A DNA stretch of 64,000 bases. It comes from Candidatus Gastranaerophilales bacterium (GTDB taxonomy: Bacteria > Cyanobacteriota > Vampirovibrionia > Gastranaerophilales > Gastranaerophilaceae). Position 1 is the first letter of the stretch; every line of letters starts with the position of its first letter. The translations under genes and the position numbers were made by a program. Positions 9,501 to 18,641 of this stretch are shown piece after piece. The notes under the pieces are model-generated. The model saw nothing but the letters and a program-made list of their open reading frames with translations. It was not told the DNA's origin and did not search any database. The stretch spans positions 186,001 to 250,000 of the forward strand of contig CALUVV010000001.1 in assembly GCA_944324305.1 (NCBI GenBank), read 5' to 3'.

Positions 9501-9861
9501 AAGATTTGGTGAGATGGAAGTTTGGGCGTTGGAAGCTTACGGTGCGGCTTATACTCTGCAAGAAATGTTAACTATCAAATCAGATGATGTTAACGGAAGA
9601 AACAGAGCTTATGAAGCAATCGTTAAAGGTGACAATATTCCAAGACCGGGTATTCCCGAATCATTCAAAGTACTTGTAAGAGAATTACAAAGTATCGGTT
9701 TGGATATTACGGTAGCGAAAAAAGACGGTGCGGAAGTTGACTTAATGACAGATATGGATGATTTGAGAAAATCAGCCCCGAGACGTGTTCTTTCAGACAT
9801 GGATTCTGAGTTATTAAATATTAACTTCTTTGAAACACCGACTACATTCGGAGACTTATAA
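6544..9861 (+). CDS. rpoB: DNA-directed RNA polymerase subunit beta
   Basis: A 1105-residue beta subunit, near the usual cyanobacterial length. It forms one jaw of the polymerase active-centre cleft. The rifampicin region is intact ([27 protein letters not shown], about residues 378-406) with the residues typical of drug-sensitive enzymes, followed by the [21 protein letters not shown] block. The GRHGNKG motif near residue 829 belongs to the conserved active-site region. GAGGTG before ATG 6544 sets the start. It heads the rpoB-rpoC1-rpoC2 operon, with a hairpin lacking a U-tract between it and rpoC1. Confidence 0.98.
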   Translation: MSNTKYAERVTPMGIPHTRLDDLPDLIEVQKKSFEWFLKEGLKEELLSFSPIKDYTGRLELHFLPNYTFDNAKYTIEEARIHDATYAKQLRVMVRLVNRDSGEIKEQEVYIGDIPTMTDKGTFIVNGAERVIVSQIVRSPGVYFKREVSPAGKRLYNATMIPNRGAWLKIETDSNDLIYVKIDKNRKILATTLLKAMGITVSEMETLFTHFEFLKKTLDKDTAETTDDALIEVYKKLRPGDPASAAGGRSILEARFFDEKKYDIGRVGRYKLNKKLNLNIPKNQRTLTVQDIVASIEYLINLTYDEGTVDDIDHLGNRRIRSVGELLQNQFRVGLSRIERIVKERMTLQDSETLTPLNLLNTKPLVASLKEFFGSSQLSQFMDQINPLAELTHKRRISALGPGGLMRERAGFAVRDIHPSHYGRICPIETPEGPNAGLIGSLATHAKVNDYGFIEAPFFVVKDGKVTDEVVYMTADEDEEFRCAPADIQLNPDNTIKDEYVPIRYRSEFTMGESSKVDYVGVSPIQIISVATSLIPFIEHDDANRALMGSNMQRQSVPLLITQRPVVGTGMEKRAARDSGMVVIADCDGVVERVVGEEIIIRDIHNKPHVHTLMKYVRSNQDTCINQKPLVKEGDKVKEGDVIADGASTNCGELSLGKNVIVAYMPWEGYNYEDAILLSERCVHDDIFTSVHIEKLEIDARQTKLGPEEITREIPNVSEDALRHLDERGIVRIGARVYADDILVGKVTPKGESEHPPEEKLLRAIFAEKARDVKDNSLRVPHGEGGRVLDVKVFDREKGDELPPGANTVIRVYIAQKRKVSVGDKLSGRHGNKGIVSRILPKEDMPFLPDGTPVDIVLNPLGVPSRMNVGQTYELLLGLAAYLTGNYYETPSFDERYGDNQSEKATKAELLKGIKASGCDWVNEDGKVRLIDGRTGEQFDEPVAVGLSYILKLVHLVDDKIHARSTGPYSLVTQQPLGGKAQFGGQRFGEMEVWALEAYGAAYTLQEMLTIKSDDVNGRNRAYEAIVKGDNIPRPGIPESFKVLVRELQSIGLDITVAKKDGAEVDLMTDMDDLRKSAPRRVLSDMDSELLNINFFETPTTFGDL

Positions 9862-9876
9862 TAAGCAATAAATATA

Positions 9877-9897
9877 GCGGGGATAATTAATCCCCGC
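9877..9897 (+). other. Hairpin between rpoB and rpoC1
   Basis: GCGGGGAT / ATCCCCGC forms an 8-bp GC-rich stem with a 5-base loop. It is not followed by a T run, so it is more likely an mRNA processing or stability element than a terminator. The rpoC1 ribosome site (AAAGGAG) follows. Confidence 0.6.
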
Positions 9898-9919
9898 CAA
9901 TAAAAGGAGAATTATAATA

Positions 9920-11629
9920 ATGTCAACAAGCATAGATTATTTTGACTATATACGAATTAGTATCGCTTCACCGGAAAGAATACTTAAATGGTCTTACGGC
10001 GAAGTTACTAAACCGGAAACAATAAACTACCGTACATTAAAACCGGAACGCGACGGTTTGTTCTGCGAAAGAATTTTCGGACCGTCAAAAGACTGGGAAT
10101 GTTATTGCGGTAAATATAAAAGAGTAAGACACAAAGGTATTATCTGCGAACGCTGCGGTGTTGAAGTTACAGACAGTAAAGTAAGACGTCAGAGAATGGG
10201 CCACATTAAACTTGCTGCTCCTGTTTCTCACATCTGGTTCTTAAAAGGTATTCCTTCATACTTAGGCTTACTTTTGGATATGACTTTAAAAGACCTCGAA
10301 CAGGTTATCTACTTCAACAACTATGTAGTACTTGATCCGGGCGAAAGCGAATTCAAAAAATTACAATTGTTATCTGAAGAAGAATACGAAGATTATATGG
10401 CTGAACACGAAGATTCCGAACTTAAAGTAGGCATCGGTGCAGAAGCTATTAAAGAACTTCTTGCGGAAGTTAACACAAAAGAACTCGCTGAAGAAATTAG
10501 AACAGAATTGGCAGGAACCGTAAATTCCGTTCAAAAGAAAAGCAAACTTATTAAACGTTTAAGATTGCTTGATTCATTGATTTCATCAGAAACAGATCCG
10601 ACCTGGATGATTATGGACATACTGCCCGTAACCCCTCCGGATTTAAGACCGATGGTTCAATTGGACGGCGGACGTTTTGCAACATCTGACTTAAACGACT
10701 TATACAGACGTGTAATCAACAGAAACAACCGTTTGCAAAGATTATTGGAAATGGGTGCTCCCGAAATCATCGTAAGAAACGAAAAACGTATGTTGCAGGA
10801 AGCTGTTGATGCGTTAATCGATAACGGAAGACGCGGAAGAACTGTTGTCGGACCAAATAACAGAGCATTGAAATCATTATCTAATATTATTGAAGGTAAA
10901 CAGGGTCGTTTCCGCCAAAACTTATTAGGTAAACGTGTTGACTACTCAGGACGTTCGGTTATCGTTGTAGGTCCTCAATTGAAATTGAACCAGTGCGGTT
11001 TGCCGAAAGAAATGGCAATTGAATTATTTAAACCATTTGTTGTTAATAAATTGATTGAAAGAGGATACGTTCAAAACATTAAATCAGCTAAAAAGAAAAT
11101 TGAACGCTCCGAAGCAGTCGTATGGGATATATTGGAAGAGGTAATCGACGGACACCCTGTTTTATTAAACCGTGCTCCGACTCTTCACAGACTGGGTATT
11201 CAGGCATTTGAACCGAAATTGGTTGAAGGCCGTGCAATCCAGCTTCACCCGTTAGTATGTACGGCATTCAACGCCGACTTCGACGGTGACCAAATGGCTG
11301 TTCACGTACCTTTATCAATTGAAGCGCAGACAGAAGCAAGAATGTTAATGTTAGCAACAAACAACATTTTAGCTCCTGCAACAGGTAAACCTATTATCAC
11401 TCCTACACAGGATATGGTACTGGGTATGTACTACCTGACAATCCTGAAAAATCCAGAAATGGATCCTAAAGGATATTTCTACAACTTCCAGGATGCAATT
11501 TCAGCTCTAGAAGTCGGTGTAATCGAACTTCACGACAAAATCGTCGTAAGGGATGAACATGGCGAAAGAATTGAAACAACTGCCGGAAGAATTATCTTCA
11601 ACGAAGCTGTAAGAAATGCTTTGGCATAA
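9920..11629 (+). CDS. rpoC1: RNA polymerase subunit beta-prime, N-terminal part (gamma, RpoC1)
   Basis: A 569-residue protein equal to the first third of bacterial RpoC. It carries the clamp zinc site (C61, C63, C76, C79) and the catalytic Mg loop [10 protein letters not shown] at residues 451-460. It ends at [15 protein letters not shown], close to where cyanobacterial RpoC1 ends. Splitting of beta-prime into two polypeptides is a known hallmark of Cyanobacteria and plastids, so it places the organism in or next to that lineage. A 57-base spacer with its own AAGGAT ribosome site separates it from rpoC2, so the split is genuine rather than a frameshift. Confidence 0.96.
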   Translation: MSTSIDYFDYIRISIASPERILKWSYGEVTKPETINYRTLKPERDGLFCERIFGPSKDWECYCGKYKRVRHKGIICERCGVEVTDSKVRRQRMGHIKLAAPVSHIWFLKGIPSYLGLLLDMTLKDLEQVIYFNNYVVLDPGESEFKKLQLLSEEEYEDYMAEHEDSELKVGIGAEAIKELLAEVNTKELAEEIRTELAGTVNSVQKKSKLIKRLRLLDSLISSETDPTWMIMDILPVTPPDLRPMVQLDGGRFATSDLNDLYRRVINRNNRLQRLLEMGAPEIIVRNEKRMLQEAVDALIDNGRRGRTVVGPNNRALKSLSNIIEGKQGRFRQNLLGKRVDYSGRSVIVVGPQLKLNQCGLPKEMAIELFKPFVVNKLIERGYVQNIKSAKKKIERSEAVVWDILEEVIDGHPVLLNRAPTLHRLGIQAFEPKLVEGRAIQLHPLVCTAFNADFDGDQMAVHVPLSIEAQTEARMLMLATNNILAPATGKPIITPTQDMVLGMYYLTILKNPEMDPKGYFYNFQDAISALEVGVIELHDKIVVRDEHGERIETTAGRIIFNEAVRNALA

Positions 11630-11686
11630 AGCAGTTTTGCAGCTAAGCAGCTAGGCGAATTTAATTAATATAAGGATAAAAAGATA

Positions 11687-14600
11687 ATGGAAACAACATA
11701 CACACATGGTAAAAAAACAATAGATTTCATTAACAAGCAAATGGATAAAAAAGGTTTAAACAATTTGCTTTCACAAATGTATCTAGAGTTTGGCGGCGCT
11801 AAAACCGCAGAATTGGCTAACAGCCTTAAAAACCTTGGCTATAAGTATGCTACTAAATCCGGTACAACAATTTCTATTGCAGACTTGCAAGTTCCGGAAG
11901 TAAAAAAAGAGCTGCTTAAAGATGCCGAAAAAGAAATCGAAAAATCTACAAACAGATACCTTAAAGGTGAAATTACGGAAGTTGAAAGATATACAAAAGT
12001 TATTGACACATGGTCTGAAACAACCGCAAAATTAACCTCTCAGGTTGTTGAAAACTTTGATAAATTAAACCCTGTATATATGATGGCATTCTCCGGAGCG
12101 AGAGGTAACTTATCACAGGTATCTCAGCTGGTCGGTATGAGAGGTCTGATGGCGGACGCACAAGGCCAAATCATCGACTTGCCGATTAAATCAAACTTTA
12201 AAGAAGGCTTATCCGTTACAGAATACATCATTTCATCTTATGGTGCAAGAAAAGGGCTTGTAGATACAGCGTTAAAAACAGCCGACTCCGGTTACTTGAC
12301 AAGACGTTTGGTAGACGTTGCACAGGACGTTATTATCCGTGCAGATGACTGCCATACTACAAAATCAATTAACATGAAACCGATTACAGACGGCGACAAC
12401 GTAATCGTGCCGCTAATCGACAGATTACTCGGAAGAACTGTTGCAGAAGATATCGTTGATACCGATGGTACAGTTCTTGTTAAAGCAGGTACTACAATGA
12501 ACAGAGAAGATGTTCAAAAAGTTAAACACTTAAATCTTCAGGAATTAAAAGTTCGTTCAGGTTTAACCTGCGGCCTTGAATACGGCATCTGCCAGAAATG
12601 TTACGGCTGGGCAATGACTACCCAAAAACTCGTTGATATCGGTGAAGCTATCGGTATTATCGCTGCACAATCAATCGGTGAGCCAGGAACACAGCTTACA
12701 ATGAGAACATTCCACACAGGCGGTGCGGTTGGCGTTAAGGATGCAATTAAAGAAGTTATTGCAAAACAAGACGGTGAAGTAGTTTCTAACGTTAAAACAA
12801 GAGAATTGAGAACCCGCCACGGTGATGTTGTTAATATTTCTAACTACGAAACAGATATTGAAATTAAAGGCGAAAAAAGAACTGAAAAATACCATATCCC
12901 TGCAGGTTCTACCGTATTCTTTACTAACGGTATGAAGGTTAAAAAAGGATTTAAACTTGCTCAATTCGAACCGGCAGCTCAAGGCGGTTCACGTCTTACC
13001 GAAAAAGCTACAAAAGATATTACATCTGACCTTTCAGGTGAAGTATTATATGAAGATTTCGTAGCTGACGAAAAGAAAGACAGACAGGGCAACATCTCAA
13101 GAACTACAAATAAACAGGGTATTATCTGGGTTCTTGGCGGTGATGTTTACAACCTTCCGGGCGGCTCTAAAGTTCTTGTAAAAGACGGAGAAAAAATCAA
13201 AGAAGGCGAAAAATTAGCTGAAACATTAACAATCTGTGAACACGGCGGAGAAGTTCGTTTTGGTGAAGATTTAGTTATTGAAGATGTTAAATTTGAAGGC
13301 AAAAATATCAAGAAAATTGTTCAAGGTAAAGAATTGACAATTGTTATTGCATCATTAATGCCTGAAAACGCTGCATTTGAACAAACTAAAAAAGAACAGT
13401 TATGGACAGTTAATAAGACCGGCGAAAGATATATCGTTAAAGCTCCGGTAGATACTACGGTTGAAAACGGTATGATTATTGCCGAACTTATTGATGATGA
13501 ATGCGCGGTAACTTCATCAGGTGAAATCAGATACGTTGATGTTGAAGTTGATGAAAATCAAATTATTACAAAACCCGGGTCTGTTGTATTTATTCCGGAA
13601 GAAATTCACCAGATTAATAAAGATTCTTCTTTAAAAATGGTTGAAAACGGAACACACGTTACGGCAGGCACCGAAGTTGTAAAAGACGTATACTGCCACA
13701 TTGACGGTATTGTTGAATTCAAAGAATACAATGATGTTATTCACGAAATTACAATCCGCCCGGGTGAAATTCACACACTTTCAAGTGTTTCGGAATTAAA
13801 AGTTGATGAAGGCGAAGTCGTTAAAAAAGGAACCGTAATTGCTGACGGTATTAAAGCAAAAGAAACTTCTATCGTTACAATTATGGATTCATCAATTGAC
13901 GATATTGATATTGACGATTTGGATGAAGAACTTGATACAAGTCTTTCATTGGATGAAGACAACATCTCTAACCAGCCTATCCAAATTCTGGTAAGACCTG
14001 TTCAGGTGCTGGAAGTTCAACAAAAAGACGTATCAATCAAATTCAACACATCTGACAGCTTAATCGACATCGTACCTGTTACTCAATTGCAGTATAAAGA
14101 CGGTGCAAGAGTAAGAAACCTTGACGGTTCTACAATTACAAGAACAAGTCTGGTTCTTCAAATGCAAGGTTACCTGTCACACCTTAAAGGTATGGTTGAA
14201 CTTGATGAAAAAGAAAACCTTAGAATTGTTGTTCTTGAAAACTTAATCGTCCGCCGCGAATTTGAAGGCAATGCAAAAACAATGTCTTCACTTCAAACAG
14301 AACTTCTTGTAAAAGACGGCCAGACTATTGATCCTAAAACTCCTGTTGCAAAAACTCAGGTTTTAGCTATCAATGACGGTGTTGCTTCTATTAAAAATGA
14401 AAAAGAAGATACAAGAAGATTGTTATTAACAAGCGAAACTTATGAAACAACCTTAGCTGTTAAGGGTAAAGCTAATGTTAAAAAAGGCGATTTTGTAAGA
14501 TTGGATTCAATCCTTGCGGACAGCGGAGAGAAATCAACTGTTTCAGGTATGGTAACTGCCGTTAATAAAGGCGAAATTAAAATCAGAAACGGTCGTCCTT

Positions 14601-15544
14601 ACTTAATCAGCCCAGGTACTATGTTACAGGTTGAAGCGGGTGCACTTGTACTTCGCGGTGATAACATTGCAACACTGGTATTTGAAAGACAAAAAACAGG
14701 CGATATCGTTCAAGGTCTTCCGAGAGTTGAAGAACTTCTTGAAGGCCGCAAACCTAAAGACTGTGCTATCTTAGCAGAAGATGACGGTGTAGCTGAAATT
14801 GAAACTGATGATGATTTGCCGAGATTATATCTGGTAACAGATAACGGCAGAACTGAAATTAAATACGCAATTGATGCTAATATTGTTGTTCAGAATAAAC
14901 AGAAAATAACAAAAGGCCAGCCTTTAACAAGCGGTCCTTTAAATCCGCATGACGTAATCAGACTTTGCGGACCTGAAGCTGCACAGCAATATCTTGTAGA
15001 CGAAGTACAACGCGTATATCGTTCACAAGGCGTAGAAATCGCTGATAAACACGTTGAAATCATCGTAAGACAAATGACTAAAAAAGTTAAAGTTGTTGAT
15101 GCAGGTGATACAACATTGTTACCGGGTGAACTTGTTGAAATGCAGACTTTCGAAAAAGAAAATCATGAAGTTGAAGAAAAAGGCGGTACTCCTGCAACTT
15201 GTGAATACATGCTGTTAGGTATCACTAAAGCTTCATTGAATACCGAAAGCTTTATTTCAGCGGCTTCATTCCAGGAAACAACAAGAATTCTTACAGAAGC
15301 AGCTGTAGAAGGTAAAAAAGACTTATTGAGAGGTTTGAAAGAAAACGTTATCATCGGTCGTTTAATCCCTGCAGGTACAGGCTTCCACCACCTGTCAAAT
15401 GCTAATGAAGAAAAAGAACGCGAAGAAAGAAAACGTGCAGTAGCACAAAGAAATCAGGCAAGAAAACCGTCTGCGATTTTGGAAGAAATCGAAGGAATGT
15501 TCGGTGCCCCTGATTTCCAGCTTGGCGGTGAAGACGAAGAATAA
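11687..15544 (+). CDS. rpoC2: RNA polymerase subunit beta-prime, C-terminal part (RpoC2)
   Basis: A 1285-residue protein equal to the rest of beta-prime. GARGNLSQVSQLVGMRG (about residues 138-154) is the bridge-helix/funnel side, and MRTFHTGGAVG (from residue 339) is the first arm of the trigger loop. The chain returns to conserved sequence only at TGDIVQGLPRVEELLEGRKPKD (about residue 1003). The roughly 650 residues between consist of repeated beta-barrel/sandwich-like segments and match the position and size of the cyanobacterial SI3 insertion. It ends with an acidic tail. A bidirectional terminator follows. Confidence 0.96.
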   Translation: METTYTHGKKTIDFINKQMDKKGLNNLLSQMYLEFGGAKTAELANSLKNLGYKYATKSGTTISIADLQVPEVKKELLKDAEKEIEKSTNRYLKGEITEVERYTKVIDTWSETTAKLTSQVVENFDKLNPVYMMAFSGARGNLSQVSQLVGMRGLMADAQGQIIDLPIKSNFKEGLSVTEYIISSYGARKGLVDTALKTADSGYLTRRLVDVAQDVIIRADDCHTTKSINMKPITDGDNVIVPLIDRLLGRTVAEDIVDTDGTVLVKAGTTMNREDVQKVKHLNLQELKVRSGLTCGLEYGICQKCYGWAMTTQKLVDIGEAIGIIAAQSIGEPGTQLTMRTFHTGGAVGVKDAIKEVIAKQDGEVVSNVKTRELRTRHGDVVNISNYETDIEIKGEKRTEKYHIPAGSTVFFTNGMKVKKGFKLAQFEPAAQGGSRLTEKATKDITSDLSGEVLYEDFVADEKKDRQGNISRTTNKQGIIWVLGGDVYNLPGGSKVLVKDGEKIKEGEKLAETLTICEHGGEVRFGEDLVIEDVKFEGKNIKKIVQGKELTIVIASLMPENAAFEQTKKEQLWTVNKTGERYIVKAPVDTTVENGMIIAELIDDECAVTSSGEIRYVDVEVDENQIITKPGSVVFIPEEIHQINKDSSLKMVENGTHVTAGTEVVKDVYCHIDGIVEFKEYNDVIHEITIRPGEIHTLSSVSELKVDEGEVVKKGTVIADGIKAKETSIVTIMDSSIDDIDIDDLDEELDTSLSLDEDNISNQPIQILVRPVQVLEVQQKDVSIKFNTSDSLIDIVPVTQLQYKDGARVRNLDGSTITRTSLVLQMQGYLSHLKGMVELDEKENLRIVVLENLIVRREFEGNAKTMSSLQTELLVKDGQTIDPKTPVAKTQVLAINDGVASIKNEKEDTRRLLLTSETYETTLAVKGKANVKKGDFVRLDSILADSGEKSTVSGMVTAVNKGEIKIRNGRPYLISPGTMLQVEAGALVLRGDNIATLVFERQKTGDIVQGLPRVEELLEGRKPKDCAILAEDDGVAEIETDDDLPRLYLVTDNGRTEIKYAIDANIVVQNKQKITKGQPLTSGPLNPHDVIRLCGPEAAQQYLVDEVQRVYRSQGVEIADKHVEIIVRQMTKKVKVVDAGDTTLLPGELVEMQTFEKENHEVEEKGGTPATCEYMLLGITKASLNTESFISAASFQETTRILTEAAVEGKKDLLRGLKENVIIGRLIPAGTGFHHLSNANEEKEREERKRAVAQRNQARKPSAILEEIEGMFGAPDFQLGGEDEE

Positions 15545-15560
15545 TTATTCGTTAATATAT

Positions 15561-15591
15561 AAAAAAGAGCCTCTTAATGAGGCTCTTTTTT
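15561..15591. terminator. Bidirectional terminator after rpoC2
   Basis: GAGCCTC / GAGGCTC with a 5-base loop, bordered by A6 on the left and T6 on the right. It ends the RNA polymerase operon and the converging pilin-like gene. An identical hairpin with the same flanks lies at 16381-16411, showing that pilin gene plus terminator was duplicated as a unit. Confidence 0.9.
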
Positions 15592-16308
15592 AATATGTCA
15601 TTTCCCAATTATCATTTAAAATTTTACCTAAGCACCCATGCCATTGGGTTGGTGTACTGCTTTCACATACTGAAGAAAATAAATTATCTCTGACTTCTTC
15701 TGATAACGGTGGTGCAGAAGAATCTAAATCATCAATAACTCCGTTGTTATACAACAAAAAGTTAAATAAATCTCTGCCTACAATATTAGGACCTTTTTGA
15801 CCGTTCACATCAACAAATATTTCCGAAATAAGGTCACTTCCTATTAATCTGTAACAGATACCTATAGAAGCACCGCTTGCTAAAGAATAATGAGCTCGTG
15901 TAGATGCGCATCCTCCCCAGGTACCAATTGTAACACCTGATAATTTTTTGTAATCAGATGTTTCCGCAAAACAAGGTACTTGTGTAGTACCGCAATTATT
16001 TACTATTTTAAAATGATCTTCAATAAACTTATTTGCGGCATCTTGATTTGTAAACCCCGCTTCCTTCATATTAATGGCATTTTTCTCCGTCATATACTGC
16101 AAAGCAGCCTGCTGCAACTCATTATAAACTTTATGTAACTGAGTAACATATGTTTTACGCTGATGGTTTTGCATTAATGACGGTACAGTCATTGCAGACA
16201 CAACTCCGATAATTCCCAAAGTAACCAAAACTTCTGCTAACGTAAACCCCTGAGATGAAGCTAAGAAACGCCCCCCCCCCGAGTTTCTGAATTAAAAATT
16301 TTATTCAT
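15590..16308 (-). CDS. Type IV pilin-like protein, frame interrupted at a G10 run
   Basis: A prepilin-like gene on the minus strand with promoter and AAAGGAGC before ATG 16308. As written, translation runs MNKIFNSETRGGGVS and stops at TAG 16263-16261. With one more G the frame is open for 239 residues: leader, G21|F22-TLAEVLVTLGIIGVVSAMTVP, then a soluble domain with VDVNGQKGPNIVGRDLF and the end GKILNDNWEMTY. The portion downstream of 16228 is one uninterrupted frame. It is a tandem duplicate of the next gene (16410-17149) and close to the one at 46975-47741; these three share the shortened tail NDNWEMTY. Whether it is phase-variable, slippage-expressed or mis-assembled cannot be decided from one sequence. 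Confidence 0.82.
16271..16280 (+). repeat. GC10G tract, copy 3
   Basis: Ten C on the plus strand, thus G10 in the coding strand of the minus-strand pilin-like gene. The flanks AGAAA and TTTCT form an inverted repeat around the run. Confidence 0.95.
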
Positions 16309-16335
16309 ATTCGCTCCTTTCTTTATTTTCTATTA

Positions 16336-16364
16336 ATTATAACAAATTTGAGAAGCCTTTGCAA
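16336..16364 (-). promoter_or_regulatory. Sigma-70-type promoter of the pilin-like gene starting at 16308
   Basis: On the minus strand, TTGCAA (16364-16359), a 17-base spacer ending AAATTTGT, then TATAAT (16341-16336). The AAATTTGT-TATAATT block is repeated at the next two homologous promoters (17177-17205, 47768-47796). Confidence 0.75.
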
Positions 16365-16380
16365 CTTTATGTTAATATAT

Positions 16381-16411
16381 AAAAAAGAGCCTCTTAATGA
16401 GGCTCTTTTTT
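16381..16411. terminator. Terminator duplicated with the pilin gene
   Basis: Same stem, loop and A/T flanks as at 15561-15591. It ends the pilin-like gene transcribed from 17149. Confidence 0.88.
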
Positions 16412-17149
16412 AATATGTCATTTCCCAGTTATCGTTTAATATTTTGCCAAAACAGCCCCATCCAGAAACCGCAGTCTGACAATTATTAAAGGCTTCCTCA
16501 CGTTCATCTTTATCTAGCGGGCCGTCAAAAGCATTGTCCTCATCAACCCTGCCATCCGGATATAAAGCCATATAAAAAATATCACGACCAATTATATTAG
16601 GCCCCTTGGTTCCGTTTATATCAACTAATACAGAAATAGACGATGTTAAGTAGTCAAAACGAATTACAGCCCCGCTTGAAAGAACATATGAATTTTGTAC
16701 AGTATGTCTATATTTTGCTTCGCCACCATTCAGTGTACGCATTTCCTCTACCGGTACAAAACAAGGCGTTAAAGATTTTTCACATTTCTGAACTATTTTA
16801 AAATATGTTTCAATAAAATTATTTGCTGCATCTTGCGAATTAACCCCTGCTTCAGTAAGATTAATTGCATTTCGATCAGTAATACACTGCAAAGCAGCCT
16901 GTTGAAGCTCATTATAAACTTTATGAAGCTGGGTCACATAAGTTTTGCGCTGATGGTTTTGCATTAATGACGGGACAGTCATTGCGGATACTACACCGAT
17001 TATTCCCAGAGTTACCAACACTTCTGCTAGAGTAAAACCCAAGCGTGCCGCTTGACCCACCACTATAGTTTTGAATAAACGTTCAAAACATTGACCGGAA
17101 GCTAAGAAATGCCCCCCCCCCGAATTTCTGAATTAAAAATTTTATTCAT
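16410..17149 (-). CDS. Type IV pilin-like protein, frame interrupted at a G10 run
   Basis: A tandem paralog of the preceding gene. ATG 17149 follows AAAGGAGC. The first ten codons are nearly the same as in the neighbour (MNKIFNSEIR). The given sequence stops at TAG 17104-17102; one more G opens 246 residues. The leader is then long (38 residues) and contains FERLFKTIVVGQAARLG before F39-TLAEVLVTLG, with a 15-base palindrome in its DNA (17040-17054). A GTG at 17063 in the pilin frame could start a short leader but has no ribosome site. The soluble domain has VDINGTKGPNIIGRDIF and ends GKILNDNWEMTY. Same alternatives as for the other interrupted copies. Confidence 0.82.
17040..17054. repeat. 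Palindrome CAAGCG-TGC-CGCTTG in a pilin leader
   Basis: A 6-bp perfect stem with a 3-base loop within the leader-coding part of the pilin-like gene. Recurs at 47638-47652 (loop TAC) and 60407-60421 (loop TGC), always 60-70 bases from the G10 run. Confidence 0.7.
17112..17121 (+). repeat. GC10G tract, copy 4
   Basis: Ten C on the plus strand, G10 in the coding strand. AGAAAT and ATTTCT flank the run as an inverted repeat. Confidence 0.95.
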
Positions 17150-17176
17150 ATTAGCTCCTTTCTTTATTCTCTAATA

Positions 17177-17205
17177 ATTATAACAAATTTAAGCAGCTTT
17201 TTCAA
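17177..17205 (-). promoter_or_regulatory. Sigma-70-type promoter of the pilin-like gene starting at 17149
   Basis: On the minus strand, TTGAAA (17205-17200), 17-base spacer, TATAAT (17182-17177), followed by the AAAGGAGC ribosome site. Confidence 0.75.
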
Positions 17206-17306
17206 CTTTATATTCTTATTATGCAGGAAATATCTAAATACTAAAATGGATTTCTCAAAAGTTTTAGACACTAGCATCCGTAACATAAATTGAAAGGAAT
17301 TTATTT

Positions 17307-17471
17307 ATGGCAAGAATTATTGAAGGAGAAAGACGTATTATAAAAATGTCGGTTGATGATATATTAAACATTGTAAGAGAATATCAGACAATATGTCATA
17401 AATCTTGTTGTTATGAACATACAAGAGAGCTTTTATCCAAAGCAGACTTTTATGTTCCCGAAGATGTATAA
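17307..17471 (+). CDS. Small hypothetical protein, 54 residues
   Basis: A short frame with AAAGGA nine bases before its ATG. It reads MARIIEGERRIIKMSVDDI, then LNIVREYQTICHKSCCYEH, and ends SKADFYVPEDV. It is charged and helical in character, with three cysteines in one cluster (ICHKSCC), and has no membrane segment. The well-placed ribosome site and protein-like composition support a real gene. It could be a small regulator or toxin/antitoxin-like protein, but I cannot assign it. It lies between the tandem pilins and the thioredoxin-like gene. Confidence 0.6.
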   Translation: MARIIEGERRIIKMSVDDILNIVREYQTICHKSCCYEHTRELLSKADFYVPEDV

Positions 17472-17550
17472 TACTTTGAAATTACCCGATTGAGGTTTTG
17501 AAAAAATCCTTTTTGGTTTATGCTAATATTAAACAGAAAGGAGTTTTTCC

Positions 17551-17937
17551 ATGAGAAAAAACGTTATTATTATTTCTTTAATCTTTGCAATTCCGTTAAT
17601 GGCATATATGGCACTTACGGCATCTAATCAGACAACTGCTCAGACAACTCAGGCAGGAAAACCCGAAGTAATAAAGTTTACTTCTGCAATGTGTCTTGAC
17701 TGCCAGACTATGAACAAAATCTTTAAAGAAATTTTCCCTAAATATGAAAATAAAATTGTTTTAACTGAAATTCAGGTACAGGATAAAAATTCTTTTAATG
17801 AAGAGCAAATAAAAAAATATAATGTAACCCTTGTTCCCACAATAGTTCTGTTAAATTCAAAGGGACAACAGGTTAAACGAATTGAAGGAGCGGTTACAAA
17901 AGAACAAATGGACAGCTATTTACAGGGACTTGAATAA
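17551..17937 (+). CDS. Membrane-anchored thioredoxin-like protein
   Basis: 128 residues: an N-terminal hydrophobic anchor or uncleaved signal (NVIIISLIFAIPLMAYMAL) and a thioredoxin fold facing the outside. The redox site is C-L-D-C at about residues 49-52 (SAMCLDCQTM), and the cis-proline loop is LVPTIVLL. GAAAGGAG precedes the ATG. The next gene, starting two bases after its stop, encodes a CcdA-like electron carrier, so the pair probably moves reducing power from cytoplasmic thioredoxin across the membrane to this protein. Likely clients are disulfide-bonded exported proteins such as the cysteine-containing pilins here; that link is inference. Confidence 0.88.
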   Translation: MRKNVIIISLIFAIPLMAYMALTASNQTTAQTTQAGKPEVIKFTSAMCLDCQTMNKIFKEIFPKYENKIVLTEIQVQDKNSFNEEQIKKYNVTLVPTIVLLNSKGQQVKRIEGAVTKEQMDSYLQGLE

Positions 17938-17939
17938 CA

Positions 17940-18641
17940 ATGGAAAATTATATCAGCCTTTTCACACAACAGGGCAGTTTGCCTTTATTGTTTGCTTTAT
18001 CATTCTTAGGCGGTTTGGTTGCATCAATTTCGCCTTGTTCACTTGCAATGCTTCCGATAATAATCGGTTATATCGGCGGGTATTCCGATGCTAAACCTTT
18101 AAAAACATTTATACAAATGCTGTTTTTTGTCTTCGGAACAGCAATTGTATTTTCTGTCATAGGAATTATCTGTGCAGTTACGGGAAAAGTATTTATTTCC
18201 TTTGCAGGCGGATATTTCGGAATATTTCTAGCGGGCATAATCATGGTTATGGGATTAAAGCTGATTGGCGTGCTTGATTTTGAGCTTCCCGTAATGATAA
18301 AGGAAATGCCTAAAAATGACGGAACAAACACGTTTTTATATCCGATTATTTTAGGAGGAATATTTGCGCTTGCCGGAACCCCCTGTTCAACGCCTATTCT
18401 GGCAGGGATTATGGCATTTGCATCATTATCGGCAAGTATTACTCAGGCAATATTAATGCTGTTTTTATTCTCTCTGGGGCAGGGGCTTATTCTTATCCTT
18501 GCAGGATTTTTAACTTCCCACCTCAAAAATTGGAAGGGCTTTTATAAATTCTCGGATTGGCTTTTAAAAATAAGCGGCGGTTTGCTCGTCATAGCGGCAA
18601 TTTATATTTTCTATAAAATATTCTCACCTTTCTTTGTATAG
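17940..18641 (+). CDS. ccdA: CcdA/DsbD-type transmembrane thiol-electron transporter
   Basis: A 233-residue integral membrane protein with six hydrophobic helices. The two conserved cysteines lie in the symmetric motifs SPCSLAMLP (helix 1, about residue 32) and AGTPCSTPIL (helix 4), as in CcdA and the central domain of DsbD. The family passes electrons from cytoplasmic thioredoxin to an extracytoplasmic thioredoxin-like protein, which is the product of the gene immediately upstream. Its 3-prime end overlaps the converging gene (18611-19912) by 31 bases. Confidence 0.9.
   Translation: MENYISLFTQQGSLPLLFALSFLGGLVASISPCSLAMLPIIIGYIGGYSDAKPLKTFIQMLFFVFGTAIVFSVIGIICAVTGKVFISFAGGYFGIFLAGIIMVMGLKLIGVLDFELPVMIKEMPKNDGTNTFLYPIILGGIFALAGTPCSTPILAGIMAFASLSASITQAILMLFLFSLGQGLILILAGFLTSHLKNWKGFYKFSDWLLKISGGLLVIAAIYIFYKIFSPFFV

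Noticed and set aside
9861..9919. Terminator between rpoB and rpoC1
   Set aside because: The hairpin at 9877-9897 has no U-tract and ending transcription there would separate essential subunits; classed as a processing or stability hairpin.
11630..11686. Frameshift splitting a single rpoC
   Set aside because: A 57-base spacer with stop, ribosome site and new ATG, at the position where cyanobacterial RpoC is split, shows two real genes.
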